Assembly (NCBI RefSeq): GCF_015207665.1
Contig: NZ_JADEWL010000002.1
Span: 79,209 to 143,208, forward strand
Direction of reading: 5' to 3'
DNA from: Plectonema cf. radiosum LEGE 06105
GTDB lineage: Bacteria > Cyanobacteriota > Cyanobacteriia > Cyanobacteriales > Nostocaceae
Length of the DNA stretch: 64,000 nt
Part shown: positions 37,255 through 46,656 of the stretch, in pieces
Layout: each line of letters starts with the position of its first letter
Numbering within the stretch: the first letter of the stretch is position 1
Notes under the pieces: generated by a model
Databases searched by the model: none
What the model saw: the letters and a program-made list of their open reading frames with translations, nothing else
Told to the model about the DNA's origin: nothing
Made by a program: the position numbers and the translations under genes

Positions 37255-37855
37255 TATATTTAATTTGACTCACTTATTTACGAATTTATCAAGTAATCTT
37301 TTTTGTCATGATTTCTATTTTAATTACGAGTATCTACAGATAGATATTTATTCATAATTACTTTTAAATAAATCTGCCAAAATGGCAAATATTATTCTCT
37401 TTGATACATTAAATTATAAATAACAACAATAACAGTAATTGAAAAAAGTTTATTTGTGAGGTGAAAAGCAATGATTAATTATTAAAGTACAAACAATTTG
37501 ATTGAGCAGGCAATCCAAAAACGGGGCATATAAATAAATTAGTTGATATTTATAGTTTATCGTTGCGAATGGTGGTTCTTTTTTCCAGGAAGATTAAGCG
37601 AATAAATTAGAGCGGTGAATTTCTCCAATCTAATTTAATTAAGGTTTTACCTCCCCCTACTAAACCTTTAACAATTGCAAAACTTCTTTATAACTAAAGC
37701 TCATAAAATTTGAAATTTATTGGCTTAAGGAAAAATGAATAAGTAACGGTAAAAATATTTTTATCCCTAAGAAATTTATGTATATATTGCTAGTGTAATT
37801 ATGCTTTTAATCGATTAATTTTCGGTAAATATACTGACAATCTATCCTATTCATG

Positions 37856-37894
37856 ACTGGAGGCTAAGAAAAATAATTAGCTTCCAGTTTTTTT
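37856..37894 (+). terminator. Orphan rho-independent terminator downstream of hetP
   Basis: An 11-bp stem, ACTGGAGGCTA (37856-37866) with TAGCTTCCAGT (37878-37888) and one G-U pair, is followed by a run of seven T. It is a strong plus-strand terminator more than 1 kb after hetP and 430 bp before the next gene, with no annotated gene directly upstream. It may end a small RNA or a long hetP 3' UTR. Confidence 0.75.
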
Positions 37895-38322
37895 GCGATA
37901 TTCTCTACATATCTGACAAATTTTCAGTTATTTAAGATAATCCCTATTTAGAAATTTTTCGGTATTTTCTACAGTTGATATTTTTTGACTTTGAGATACA
38001 AATTTGAGAGAAGCTATTTTTATTGCAGTTATTCACCAAGTTATTGAGGAGTAAATTGATAAAATGAAACATCTGATACAGGATATAAAGCCATGATCGA
38101 AGAATATATTTATTTTGAATTATTTAGGCTATTAAAAATTAAGTATTTATACTCTGAATAATAAAAATAATCTCTAACAGATATATTTTGATCAAAAATC
38201 AGAAAAAATCTTGGATAACACGAAATTAGATTAGTATATCAATTTGATTTTTTATAGATAATTTATAGTTTTTTGTCAAAGCGATAATTGTATTTTATAA
38301 TAGTTTTTTAGAGAAAATAATC

Positions 38323-39072
38323 ATGAATAAGCATTTACAAATTATTCTAGAACCCGACGAAATTATCAATTTTATCAAAAGCAAAATCAAATTAAAAGAA
38401 ATATGTATTAATATTGCATCTCAAAAGATAATTGAAAAAGTTGCGCGAGAAAAAGGCATAAACGTGACAACAGAAGAAATTGAAATTGAAGCAAATCGTC
38501 AGCGCAGAGAAAAGCGTTTAGAAAAAGCTAGCGATACAGTTAGGTGGCTTGAACAAGAAATGCTAACCCCATTAGATTGGGAAGTGGGAATTCGCAACCG
38601 TTTACTCAGTCAAAAGTTAGCTTCAGCATTATTTGACAAAGAAGTAGAACAGTTTTTTTTACACAATCGCTTGGAATTTGAACAAGTTGCTCTGTATCAA
38701 TTTGTGGTGAAAGATGAAAAGCTAGCTCAGGAACTATACTATCAAATTGAAGAAGGTGAAATCTCTTTTTACCAAGCCGCTCGTATTCACGATATCGATA
38801 AAAACCGTAGATATAAATGTGGATATGAAGGAAAGGTATATCGATGGGCTGTCTTACCAGAAATTGTAGCCCTTGTATTTAATGCACCACTCAAACAGTT
38901 GATTGGTCCGATAAAAACCGAATATGGGTACCATTTATTTATAGTTGAAGATTATATCCCCGCAGAGCTAACACCCGAACGATACGAAGAAATTCTTAAT
39001 CGTATGTTCGGGCAGTGGTTAAATACTCAATTGAATTATACTTATCATAGTTTTGAACTGAGCAATTTGTAA
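38323..39072 (+). CDS. Parvulin-type peptidylprolyl isomerase (SurA-like)
   Basis: 249 residues: an alpha-helical N-terminal part (about 1-110; INVTTEEIEIEANRQRREK, LDWEVGIRNRLLSQKLA) and a C-terminal rotamase-like domain (about 120-225; ISFYQAARIHD, QLIGPIKTEYGYHLFIVED). The motif IGPIKTEYGYHLF is typical of parvulins. There is no signal peptide. In cyanobacteria such proteins are often encoded near C39-type ABC exporters and are thought to help mature or present the exported peptide. Here it is about 3.6 kb downstream of hetC, which may reflect that link. Confidence 0.82.
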   Translation: MNKHLQIILEPDEIINFIKSKIKLKEICINIASQKIIEKVAREKGINVTTEEIEIEANRQRREKRLEKASDTVRWLEQEMLTPLDWEVGIRNRLLSQKLASALFDKEVEQFFLHNRLEFEQVALYQFVVKDEKLAQELYYQIEEGEISFYQAARIHDIDKNRRYKCGYEGKVYRWAVLPEIVALVFNAPLKQLIGPIKTEYGYHLFIVEDYIPAELTPERYEEILNRMFGQWLNTQLNYTYHSFELSNL

Positions 39073-39091
39073 ACTAGTTCAGTTGATAATG

Positions 39092-39538
39092 CTAGTAATA
39101 TCCTATCTGCTTGAGCCTTCCATAATTAAGAATGGAGTTGCTAACAATACCTGTTCTTTCCTCAAGAGTTAGATTACTAGATGTGGTTCTCAGTGCAGAC
39201 AAAAATACATTATCTTCTGCTAATTGATCCATAGTTTGCAAAATAAATTTTTTACTTTGTAATTTATTGTTGAAATTAAATCCAGTAGCTGGAATCTTTA
39301 ATTTATTAGCAGTGGAAACGGTAATCAACGTTAGTGTCATACACCCCCCATATTTTTTTGAGTTTACAGGGTAATTTTCACAAACAGTATCTATCAATTT
39401 ACTTAAAACTTGTTTACGAGAAACTGGTTGAGAAGGATTTCTTTGAGCATAGACGCTAGTTGGTAACATTACACTAGATGAAATTGCAACTGGAAGAATA
39501 AATAGAGTTAATTTACGGGTAAGTTTTGAAAAGTTCAT
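39092..39538 (-). CDS. Hypothetical exported protein
   Basis: 148 residues with a clear signal peptide (about 1-31, ending SVYAQ). The mature part (RKQVLSKLIDTVCENYPVNS ... ILNYGRLKQIGYY) has two Cys that could pair. I recognise no family. It is the last gene of a minus-strand run of five small exported or membrane proteins. Confidence 0.6.
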   Translation of the reverse strand: MNFSKLTRKLTLFILPVAISSSVMLPTSVYAQRNPSQPVSRKQVLSKLIDTVCENYPVNSKKYGGCMTLTLITVSTANKLKIPATGFNFNNKLQSKKFILQTMDQLAEDNVFLSALRTTSSNLTLEERTGIVSNSILNYGRLKQIGYY

Positions 39539-39580
39539 AGCTTGGTTAATATTATTCGTGGGTTAGTAATGTTTAGTTTT

Positions 39581-40147
39581 CTAGAAGCGACAATTGACTT
39601 GACAAGAAATATTTTCCCGTTGTTGATTTGCACCGAAAAAAGTGACACTATGGACTGTTCCACTAGGAATCATAAAACCTTTTCTTGTCCAATCAATATG
39701 GATTCGTGTGAGTTGAGTTTTTTTACCGTTGATGTTAATAAAAGCTGAAATTTGACAGTCTTGATTTGCGGTACGATTTACTTGAATTGTGATTTTTTTG
39801 GGAATTTTACGGTTTTTCAAACCATTGATTTCCATGACTACTTTGTTTCCGGAAACTGATTGATTTGCAATTCCGAAAGCTGGAACTTCAAATGTTTCTA
39901 AACCTTCAATCCGACCGTTTGCGAGTATCCAGTAGGGGTATACAGGTTGAGATGTTTTGAGGGAGCAATCTGGATTGATTCGTACACCATAATGAACCAC
40001 ATTGCGGTTGTCACTTTTACTGACGAAGAAAATACTATTGAGATTATTTGCGTAGGCAGGAAGCGAAGGTAATGTCAGCGCGATCGCACTTGTAATTGAG
40101 AAAATTTGCGCTAGTTTGATTTGGGGTTTGGATATAAATTTGAACAT
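39581..40147 (-). CDS. DUF4833-like exported protein
   Basis: 188 residues with a signal peptide (about 1-32, ending LPAYAN). The mature part SIFFVSKSDNRNVVHYGVRI with QPVYPYWILANG and a final beta-rich segment (IHIDWTRKGFMIPSGTVHSV) resembles the DUF4833 family; the assignment is by pattern and moderately sure. Function unknown; presumably periplasmic. Part of the minus-strand cluster of exported proteins. Confidence 0.6.
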   Translation of the reverse strand: MFKFISKPQIKLAQIFSITSAIALTLPSLPAYANNLNSIFFVSKSDNRNVVHYGVRINPDCSLKTSQPVYPYWILANGRIEGLETFEVPAFGIANQSVSGNKVVMEINGLKNRKIPKKITIQVNRTANQDCQISAFININGKKTQLTRIHIDWTRKGFMIPSGTVHSVTFFGANQQRENISCQVNCRF

Positions 40148-40167
40148 AATTTTAATGACTTATTTCC

Positions 40168-40455
40168 TTATTGTGCGGTTTTAGTTTTTCCAGCAATCGC
40201 AAGTCCAATTCCCAGAACACCAGATATTCCTGCAACTGCAAAAGAGGTGTTAACTCCAGTTTGTATTCCCTCTAGTTTTTGCTTGTTAAATTCATCCAAA
40301 CCTATAATTTTACTGACAGTTTTATTAAAATCACCTCGGTTTGCTAACTCCTGCTCAAATTGCAGTTTCTGGATGAAAAATCCACCTCCAAAAATTGCCG
40401 ATATAATTGCGATCGCAAACAAAACTCCTCCAGAAACAGTTAGCATTTGTTTCAT
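40168..40455 (-). CDS. Small membrane protein, unknown function
   Basis: 95 residues: a first membrane segment (about 6-28, VSGGVLFAIAIISAIFGGGFF), a helical hydrophilic middle (ELANRGDFNKTVSKIIGLDE) and a Gly/Ala-rich second segment near the C-terminus (GISGVLGIGLAIAG). I recognise no family. It lies 20 bp upstream (in transcription) of the DUF4833-like gene, so the two are probably co-transcribed. Confidence 0.6.
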   Translation of the reverse strand: MKQMLTVSGGVLFAIAIISAIFGGGFFIQKLQFEQELANRGDFNKTVSKIIGLDEFNKQKLEGIQTGVNTSFAVAGISGVLGIGLAIAGKTKTAQ

Positions 40456-40618
40456 TGGTTTGACTCCTAATATTTTTAGTCAAATATAATTACTCAGGAA
40501 AAGTGAAGAGAAAGTAATTAGCCCGATTATCGAGCTAATTATAAATATGCTGAATGCTTACGGAAATTTGAAAATTAGATGTCAGATATAAATAAAACCT
40601 CAGTATATCGAAGTTTAA

Positions 40619-41284
40619 TTAGCAATTGTAATGATGACAAGTTCCGTAATTGGGATGAATAGGTGCAACGGTCGCAGGTGCAGAATTGTTGCTTGGTCTT
40701 GAGTTGTCATGTATTATGTAATGCTCTTGTGCTTGTTGAGGAGAACTATTTCCACCAGCGCTCATCATTAAGCCTAATAAAAGCAAACCCGCTGCCATTT
40801 GTTTTTGTTTAACTTCTTGTTGTTGCTTGATATAAGCTTGTTTTTGTTCGGGAGAAAGACTATTAAAATACTGTCTTCTTCTTGCTGCTTCTTCTAGTTG
40901 TTTTTGTGTTGCTGCTTTTCTTGCTGCTGCATATTCTGCTTGGATTCTGATTCTTTCTTCTTCACGTGCTTGACGTTGTTGAAATATCAATTCACGTTCC
41001 TTTTGTTGCATCTCAAATCTAATTTTTCTTTCCTGTTCTCTTTGTTCTTGTCTGATGCGTTGTTGTCTTCTTTTTTTGATTCTGTCTGCGGTACGGTCAA
41101 CTCTATCAACTGTATCGACAATTTTGTCAAATAACCCAGCAGTGATAATTGGTTGTGAGTTTTGTTGATAATCTATTTGTTGATTTAATAACGATGTATT
41201 TTGGTATTTTGATGCGGCTAAAACGGGGTTAGCATTAGCAATAATAATTAAGAAAAGTCCGAGTTTGGGAAATAATTTCTTCAT
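40619..41284 (-). CDS. Exported coiled-coil protein, Gln/Arg-rich
   Basis: 221 residues: signal peptide (about 1-23, ending VLAA), then a long charged helix (about 60-160) made of R-x-x-Q/E repeats such as RIRQEQREQERKIRF and EYAAARKAATQKQLEEA. A short hydrophobic Gly/Met/Leu segment (about 165-178) follows, and a His/Cys-containing tail (YGTCHHYNC) that could bind metal. Function unknown; a periplasmic or envelope structural protein is plausible. Confidence 0.6.
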   Translation of the reverse strand: MKKLFPKLGLFLIIIANANPVLAASKYQNTSLLNQQIDYQQNSQPIITAGLFDKIVDTVDRVDRTADRIKKRRQQRIRQEQREQERKIRFEMQQKERELIFQQRQAREEERIRIQAEYAAARKAATQKQLEEAARRRQYFNSLSPEQKQAYIKQQQEVKQKQMAAGLLLLGLMMSAGGNSSPQQAQEHYIIHDNSRPSNNSAPATVAPIHPNYGTCHHYNC

Positions 41285-41456
41285 AGTTGTGCAGTTTTTG
41301 AAATTCCAATTATCAAAGGAAACTTACTTTTGTTGTTCCCTGTCCTTGATACCTTATATACGTAGTCGATTTACTGTGTGCTGCAAAAAATTGAAAATAT
41401 TTTTAGAAATAATCTGAAGTAAATTAAAAGACAATATTGCTAACAATGTCACAAAA

Positions 41457-42116
41457 TTAAATTTCGGTTTGGGATGGTGATGCTAATTGAGATTGATAAT
41501 CGCGAATATTTGCTGCTAATTCGCTTGCTTGTGATTGCTCTTGTGCTAATAATTGTTGTTCCGATTCGATTTGCGTTCGCACTGTTTGAAAGTTATTCGT
41601 AAGGTTCTTGGTATTGTTATCAGCCAGAACTAATTGATCGGCGACAAAGATAACCCTATTTCTAAATTGTTCATCCAGTAAAATACCTCCTGCACAGATA
41701 AAAGTAACTGCACTAGCTACGTTTTTGACATCTTCGGAATACTGATTATTTTCGTTTAAACTGACGTTTGCAGCACCCATACAAGCAACAGCATCTTTAT
41801 TTTGAAAGATGAAAGACTGAATTTTTTGGTTATATGTTTGTATACTGCTTTCTAATTCGTTTTCTCGTAGTCTGAGTTGGGAAATTTTTTGCTGTCTTCC
41901 AATCATTGTTTGTGATAGTAACTCTGATTGTTGTTCGATTTGTTTGATTTTCGAGTTAATGATTTGTCTTTGATTTTCTTGTTGTGTTGCTATATTGGCT
42001 TCGGTTTGTGCTGCTGGGGTAATAACTGAATCGTTTGGGTAGCTCGATGAGGTTTGACTGGTACAACTTATTAAGCCGATCAGGGAAACTGCTAAAATGA
42101 ATTTTGTACGCAACAT
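41457..42116 (-). CDS. Putative lipoprotein with coiled coil
   Basis: 219 residues: a lipobox LISC at residues 15-18 predicts a lipoprotein. Two coiled coils (about 40-100 and 175-210) flank a segment with two Cys in the middle (VACMGAANVSLNEN ... FICAGGILLDEQ). I recognise no family. It is the first gene of the exported-protein cluster on the minus strand and diverges from the decayed toxin-antitoxin pair. Confidence 0.6.
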   Translation of the reverse strand: MLRTKFILAVSLIGLISCTSQTSSSYPNDSVITPAAQTEANIATQQENQRQIINSKIKQIEQQSELLSQTMIGRQQKISQLRLRENELESSIQTYNQKIQSFIFQNKDAVACMGAANVSLNENNQYSEDVKNVASAVTFICAGGILLDEQFRNRVIFVADQLVLADNNTKNLTNNFQTVRTQIESEQQLLAQEQSQASELAANIRDYQSQLASPSQTEI

Positions 42117-42155
42117 AGTTCCTCGTGAAGATTTAGGAGATTTAACCGATACTGC

Positions 42156-42413
42156 ATATACGTACTGGAGTTTGGTGATGCTGCAAACGAGCCAACCTTA
42201 CTTGAAATAATTACCATTAATCCTAAGCAGTGCGGTGGTCGCCCTTGTATCCGAGGGATGAGAATCCGAGTGTCAGATGTGCTTGATCTTTTTGCAGCAG
42301 GTCTTAGTGCAGCAGAGATATTAGAGGAGATGCCCGATCTGGAAGCAGATGATCTCAGAGCATCACTTATGTATGCTTCGCGGAAACTGAACCACCCGGT
42401 TTTAGTGGCATGA
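42156..42413 (+). pseudogene. DUF433 antitoxin, start codon lost
   Basis: In-frame from 42156 to the TGA at 42411: LEFGDAANEPTLLEIITIN, then KQCGGRPCIRGMRIRVSDVL, LFAAGLSAAEILEEMPDLE. This is a clear DUF433 domain, the usual antitoxin partner of DUF5615 toxins. No ATG, GTG or TTG occurs in frame between the upstream stop (TGA at 42126) and the conserved part, so it either starts at a non-canonical codon (ATA 42156 or CTG 42165) or is dead. It overlaps the toxin start by four bases (ATGA). Confidence 0.75.
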
Positions 42414-42723
42414 CAATCTGGGTAGATGCACACTTGTCCCCGGCGATCGCGACTTGGATTACTAATGTGTTTGGATTTGAAGCAATAGCCTTACGCGACC
42501 TTGGGTTAAGAGATGCTAAAGACTCTGAAATTTTTGAAGCGGCTAAGGCTCAAGAAGCCATTGTGATGACTAAAGACAGTCAGGGTTCTCTCGTGACTTC
42601 GTAGATTTGGTAGATCGGCTGAGTGCGCCACCACAAATTATTTGGTTAACTTGTGGCAATACTTCTAATGCTAGGTTACGCGAAATTTTGGGTGAGACAT
42701 TAGTAGAAATCAGCGGAGACTAG
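42410..42723 (+). pseudogene. DUF5615 (PIN-like) toxin, frameshifted
   Basis: The first 60 codons match DUF5615: MTIWVDAHLSPAIATWITN, ALRDLGLRDAKDSEIFEAA, IVMTKDS. The frame then runs into a stop at 42602. The rest of the family (DFVDLVDRLSAPPQIIW, LTCGNTSNARLREIL) continues in another frame to the TAG at 42721. Comparing TKDS-DFVDLV with the sequence, about 14 extra bases at roughly 42580-42593 cause the shift. The toxin is therefore inactivated. Overlaps the DUF433 gene in the usual two-gene layout. Confidence 0.85.
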
Positions 42724-42844
42724 CTGTGCAGGCTAGCAAGACACAGCGGACGGTTGAAATCCGCTAGTACTTAGTTTGAGGTTATCTCGCTGCTACATTT
42801 TGCTGTTATCAAGAAAATATAATTTTAGCGATCGCGCCACAAAT

Positions 42845-43456
42845 CTACACCAAACCCACCAGAATCGCGATCGCACCTAGTAGGGAATGGCTCAAAATCA
42901 CACTATATATATTGCGGTATTTGGCGTAGTGGTATCCCCAGTACAAACCAATTACTAGGGTAAATACGAGGGTGGGGATATCTCTATAGATCAGGTGGAC
43001 GTAGCTGTAAAGCAAGGTAGAAAGTAAAATATGTAACCAAGTTGCTAGTTTGGCTCTGGTGAAAATCCCGAACAAAAAGCCGCGATACAAAAATTCCTGG
43101 ATCGGAGAAGAGATAATTACAAAAAATACATAAAAAGCCCAGGGATAAGCTGAGTTGTCCAGACGGGGACCGTTGATTGTGTAATACATTACCATTAACA
43201 GTCCTGATGCGAGAGTTGGTAGCGCGATCGCTTTGAGGGAGGTTTTTAAGTTTTGTGTGGTAAATCCTAGTTCAACGGGTGAGAATTTATACAGTTTGGT
43301 GATAATTAAAATTGCGATCGCGGCTAATATTAATAAATAAAATCGCCAGGAGAAAGGAGCAAGTTGTAAATAAACCAGTAAAACTGGCAAAATATATCCC
43401 AAAACAGAAATTAAAATAACTTTTTGTCGTTCTCGACGAATCAGTGGAGTTAACAT
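42845..43456 (-). CDS. CPBP family intramembrane protease, last gene of sigma-CHAT operon
   Basis: 203 residues, about six membrane segments. Motifs: PIQEFLYRGFLFGIF (QE-x-x-x-R, the first Glu replaced by Gln), YSYVHLIYR and SHSLLGAIA. One Glu and the His residues remain, so activity is plausible but not assured. Its start codon follows the CHAT gene stop by two bases, so the two must be co-translated. In this context it probably cleaves a membrane protein of the same pathway. Confidence 0.82.
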   Translation of the reverse strand: MLTPLIRRERQKVILISVLGYILPVLLVYLQLAPFSWRFYLLILAAIAILIITKLYKFSPVELGFTTQNLKTSLKAIALPTLASGLLMVMYYTINGPRLDNSAYPWAFYVFFVIISSPIQEFLYRGFLFGIFTRAKLATWLHILLSTLLYSYVHLIYRDIPTLVFTLVIGLYWGYHYAKYRNIYSVILSHSLLGAIAILVGLV

Positions 43457-43458
43457 TT

Positions 43459-45699
43459 TTATTCATCCCTAACGCGAAGGTCAATTAAACGCACAAGTAA
43501 AAAGAATATAGTTCCAAAGAAAATCACACAGGAAAACCAGGGTGTGAGGGGGTCGGTACTATTCATTCCAAATAAGCTATCGACGAGGGAAGTACCAAAA
43601 ATACTTGCGAGTAATGTTAAAACTAAGCTAGTTGAAAAGAAGGTAAACAAAATTGGTTGATATTGTTTGGTTGCGTGTCTATTTATGCTGCTGAGAGTTG
43701 CTAAAGAAAGAGCAAAAATAATTGCGTATAGGAGAATATTTAACCCAGAAAACGTACCTTTGAATTCGGGGGAAAACAATAAGCTTTTAGTATGTTCAAT
43801 GCTATAGAATTGAAAGGGAAGCCACAGAAGAATACCAAGTTCACAGATAATTAAATAGGTTAAATATCTGTTTTTATTAAAAATAGAATCTGGTACAAAT
43901 AAAATTGTTGAAACTAGCGCAATAATATCAACACCGCTACTAATAATAGCAATAAAAATTAGTGCGTAAAATAGGCGTGTCACTGAAAATTTTTGTAGAT
44001 TATTTCGCCAAGCTTCGTAGGAAGTTGCAATGCGTAATAGTCCTGGTAAACCTGGTACTTGGTTTTTGCTATGAATGCGGATAGCTGATTCTAACTCGGA
44101 TTTTTTCAGCGTTAAATTGCCATTTTTATCAAATGCTGCTCGACTATCAAAAATATCTGGAGGAATATTTAATATTTGTGTCTGGGAAGTGTTCCAGTTT
44201 GAGTAAAGTTGCGAGAGTTGCTGTACATTAATTGTTGTCATCGCATCAACTTTAAACTCCATCAGCATAATACGATTACCTGTTAATTCAAAGAATAATG
44301 CTCCTAATGTGAAAAAAATAGTTACTAATTTCAAAACCACAAAGGGACGGCTTTTGACGCGAATCATGCAATGCATTCGGTAGGATGCAAACAAAGACAG
44401 CCACAAGAATAAAGAAGGATACACTATCAAGTGGGGGTAAAGTTGGGCATAAAATATTAAAGTATCCCCACTCTGAAACTCAGTTAATATACTCAAAGGA
44501 AGGCTAATTAATAGCGCGATCGCAATTATTCCCAAGACTATTTCCCACTTCCAAGACAATCTGCGTTCGGAAAACAATCGATTCCAAGTTAGTTCTTTGG
44601 CTAAAGGATTTGCAACGACTACCGGGAGCCAGCTTTTACCAGGTTCAAACTTCTGTTGTAACTTTTGTCGAGCTATATTCATCGCGGAAAATAAAGAATA
44701 ATCCTTGACGAAAGCTGCGAGAAAATGCCGTAATAATTCTCTTGCAACCGCAGACTCCACCATTTCCCGCATCACAATACAGTAAGGTAAAGATAGCTCA
44801 GTTAGTTGGTTTGCTAATCCTAAACCATCACAGGAATTAAATATTGCTAACTGGAGTTTTTTCTGAATCGCTGCTGTTAATAAATCTTTTAATTCGCTAA
44901 TTTGAATAATTCCTTGTGCGTCATAGGTATTAATCTGAATTTGACCAATTTTACCATTGCGATCGCTTTGGCTGTGTCCGGCAAAAAAGAAAATATGCCA
45001 ACCTTGATTGTCTGTTAATTTCTGCTCTAATTCCTGTCGTGTCGGTTGCTTGAGAATATGAGGTTCTCCCCCATATTTTTGCAAGTTTTTAATAAATTCT
45101 TCTTCTTGAGCAAAGCCTAAATTTTCATCACCAAACACAACTAAAATTCTTGCTGTGGCTTTAAATTGTGGTGTTTGTTTTTGGGTTAATCGGCGAAAGT
45201 TGGTAGCACTAATCCCTACCTCAACCCCTCTATTTGTATATGCTGATAAAGTATCCCATTCTTGCCAAGGTAGTCCCCGCAATTGTCGATCTTCTGTCTG
45301 AACAATAATTTGTACTTCTTCTTTTTGAGTGATATTTTCCCGAAAATTTTCTAATACTTGACTGACACGCGGATCGGGTTTGCCGTTTTCATCAATCCAA
45401 CCATCTTTTCCTAACCATTTATTTAATTCGCTTTTTAAAGAATTGGCTAATTCTGTGAGATTGACAACTCCAGACATCAGCTTGTCGCGATTTTTGGCAA
45501 CCCGACGATTACCTTGCAAACCAATATAATACTGCCATTGTTTAAACTTATCTTCGAGGGGCTGAGGTAGGGGAGAAAGAAACGAAACGATTTCGATCAT
45601 TTGTCCTTCTCGATCAAAAATTGCTAGAGTGACAGGCAAAACTTCTGCATGATTTATTTGTACCCTTCCACCAATTTTCAAGGAGATTTTAAATACCAT
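43459..45699 (-). CDS. Membrane-anchored CHAT-domain (caspase-like) protease
   Basis: 746 residues. The N-terminal cytosolic half carries the CHAT peptidase: catalytic His242 in IFFFAGHSQSD and Cys290 in LAIFNSCDGLG, followed by LPYCIVMREMVE. A vCHAT-like N-terminal beta-rich part (1-160) precedes it. From about 386 there is a membrane region: two or three segments at 386-450, a further pair around 455-475, an extracytoplasmic insert (about 480-570), then about five segments to the end. CHAT proteases are self-activating or triggered cysteine peptidases in bacterial signalling and defence. Middle gene of a sigma-DUF1822-CHAT-CPBP operon. Confidence 0.88.
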   Translation of the reverse strand: MVFKISLKIGGRVQINHAEVLPVTLAIFDREGQMIEIVSFLSPLPQPLEDKFKQWQYYIGLQGNRRVAKNRDKLMSGVVNLTELANSLKSELNKWLGKDGWIDENGKPDPRVSQVLENFRENITQKEEVQIIVQTEDRQLRGLPWQEWDTLSAYTNRGVEVGISATNFRRLTQKQTPQFKATARILVVFGDENLGFAQEEEFIKNLQKYGGEPHILKQPTRQELEQKLTDNQGWHIFFFAGHSQSDRNGKIGQIQINTYDAQGIIQISELKDLLTAAIQKKLQLAIFNSCDGLGLANQLTELSLPYCIVMREMVESAVARELLRHFLAAFVKDYSLFSAMNIARQKLQQKFEPGKSWLPVVVANPLAKELTWNRLFSERRLSWKWEIVLGIIAIALLISLPLSILTEFQSGDTLIFYAQLYPHLIVYPSLFLWLSLFASYRMHCMIRVKSRPFVVLKLVTIFFTLGALFFELTGNRIMLMEFKVDAMTTINVQQLSQLYSNWNTSQTQILNIPPDIFDSRAAFDKNGNLTLKKSELESAIRIHSKNQVPGLPGLLRIATSYEAWRNNLQKFSVTRLFYALIFIAIISSGVDIIALVSTILFVPDSIFNKNRYLTYLIICELGILLWLPFQFYSIEHTKSLLFSPEFKGTFSGLNILLYAIIFALSLATLSSINRHATKQYQPILFTFFSTSLVLTLLASIFGTSLVDSLFGMNSTDPLTPWFSCVIFFGTIFFLLVRLIDLRVRDE

Positions 45700-45732
45700 T
45701 AGAACCTTTTAAGATATAAATCTACTCAGACA

Positions 45733-46656
45733 TCAAGCAATAAAATATTCTCGGATCGATTCATCTTTGTAGCTTAACTCGATCCAAAAGTTTTCCTCTG
45801 GCGCTAATTCTAAAGGAATTGAGATTAAGCTAGCAATCTCATTTACGGTTTCGGTATAAATATCAGCTTCGTCGGGGACGCTGACTTGCATTCCCATTGG
45901 TAAATTCGTGCCTTCCGATTGTACAATCACCCTGACTAATACTAGTTCATCACTACTTTGAGAAACCCCAAGTTGAATATCAAATACTTGCCCTCCTAGT
46001 TGCAGCTTTTTGTGACAAGTAACGGTTTGCAAATCGCGCATTGAGGGTTCCCATCCTTCCTCGTAAATATGATTTAACCAGTTTTGTAAATAAATAATTT
46101 TTTTTTCGGCAAATTCTGTTGTTAAATTATCTATTTTTTCAAGACTACTAGAAGATATTTGTCGCTCGCTCAAATCATCAATAAAATCATCGATTGACAT
46201 TAAATCTGCAACCCTAATTTCCCTATCCTCTGCTTGTTCCTGTAAAGCTGGTAAAAAACCCGTCAATATCGCGGTTTTCTCAGAATTCGTAATTTCCACA
46301 AACACATAACCAATACCAATTCCAGAACTCAGTTGTGACTGTGATAGAATCATACTTTGTTGTTCTGCCGCGATTAAACAGCATTCCAAATTACCTACCC
46401 ATGCTATTTCCAACTCATTAGCTTCGCTCCACAAACGACTGGTAACATTCCATCTTTCTGGTTGATTCAAGTTAGTTTCAAACCCCAACAAACGTAGATA
46501 GTTATCAACCGCTAGTAACGCTAAAGTTTGCCGATAAATTCGTTTTTGCACATCTTGGACAAAAAACTGCGAAGCATAAACTTGAGCTTGACGACGAAAG
46601 GATGCGGGAATGGGAACAGGAATAGCTAGTTCTCGTAAATTCAACTTATCGTTCAT
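45733..46656 (-). CDS. DUF1822 family protein
   Basis: About 307 residues from the ATG at 46656 (MNDKLNLRELAIPVPIPASF); an upstream ATG at 46671 would overlap the sigma gene further. The motif FRRQAQVYASQFFVQDVQKRI with LALLAVDNYLRLLGFETNL is the DUF1822 signature, and the C-terminus has a second compact domain (about 215-305). DUF1822 is known almost only from cyanobacteria and is commonly found with sigma-70-like and CHAT genes; function unknown. It could be an anti-sigma or adaptor protein, which is inference from position. Confidence 0.85.
   Translation of the reverse strand: MNDKLNLRELAIPVPIPASFRRQAQVYASQFFVQDVQKRIYRQTLALLAVDNYLRLLGFETNLNQPERWNVTSRLWSEANELEIAWVGNLECCLIAAEQQSMILSQSQLSSGIGIGYVFVEITNSEKTAILTGFLPALQEQAEDREIRVADLMSIDDFIDDLSERQISSSSLEKIDNLTTEFAEKKIIYLQNWLNHIYEEGWEPSMRDLQTVTCHKKLQLGGQVFDIQLGVSQSSDELVLVRVIVQSEGTNLPMGMQVSVPDEADIYTETVNEIASLISIPLELAPEENFWIELSYKDESIREYFIA

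Larger units (their letters stand above)
36804..38322. other. 1.5 kb intergenic region downstream of hetP
   Basis: Contains two palindromic repeats (37093-37151 and 37187-37254) and an orphan terminator (37856-37894). Only very short frames (12-13 codons) occur between the repeats and the terminator, so any transcript ending there would be non-coding or encode a tiny peptide. The rest is AT-rich. Confidence 0.5.
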
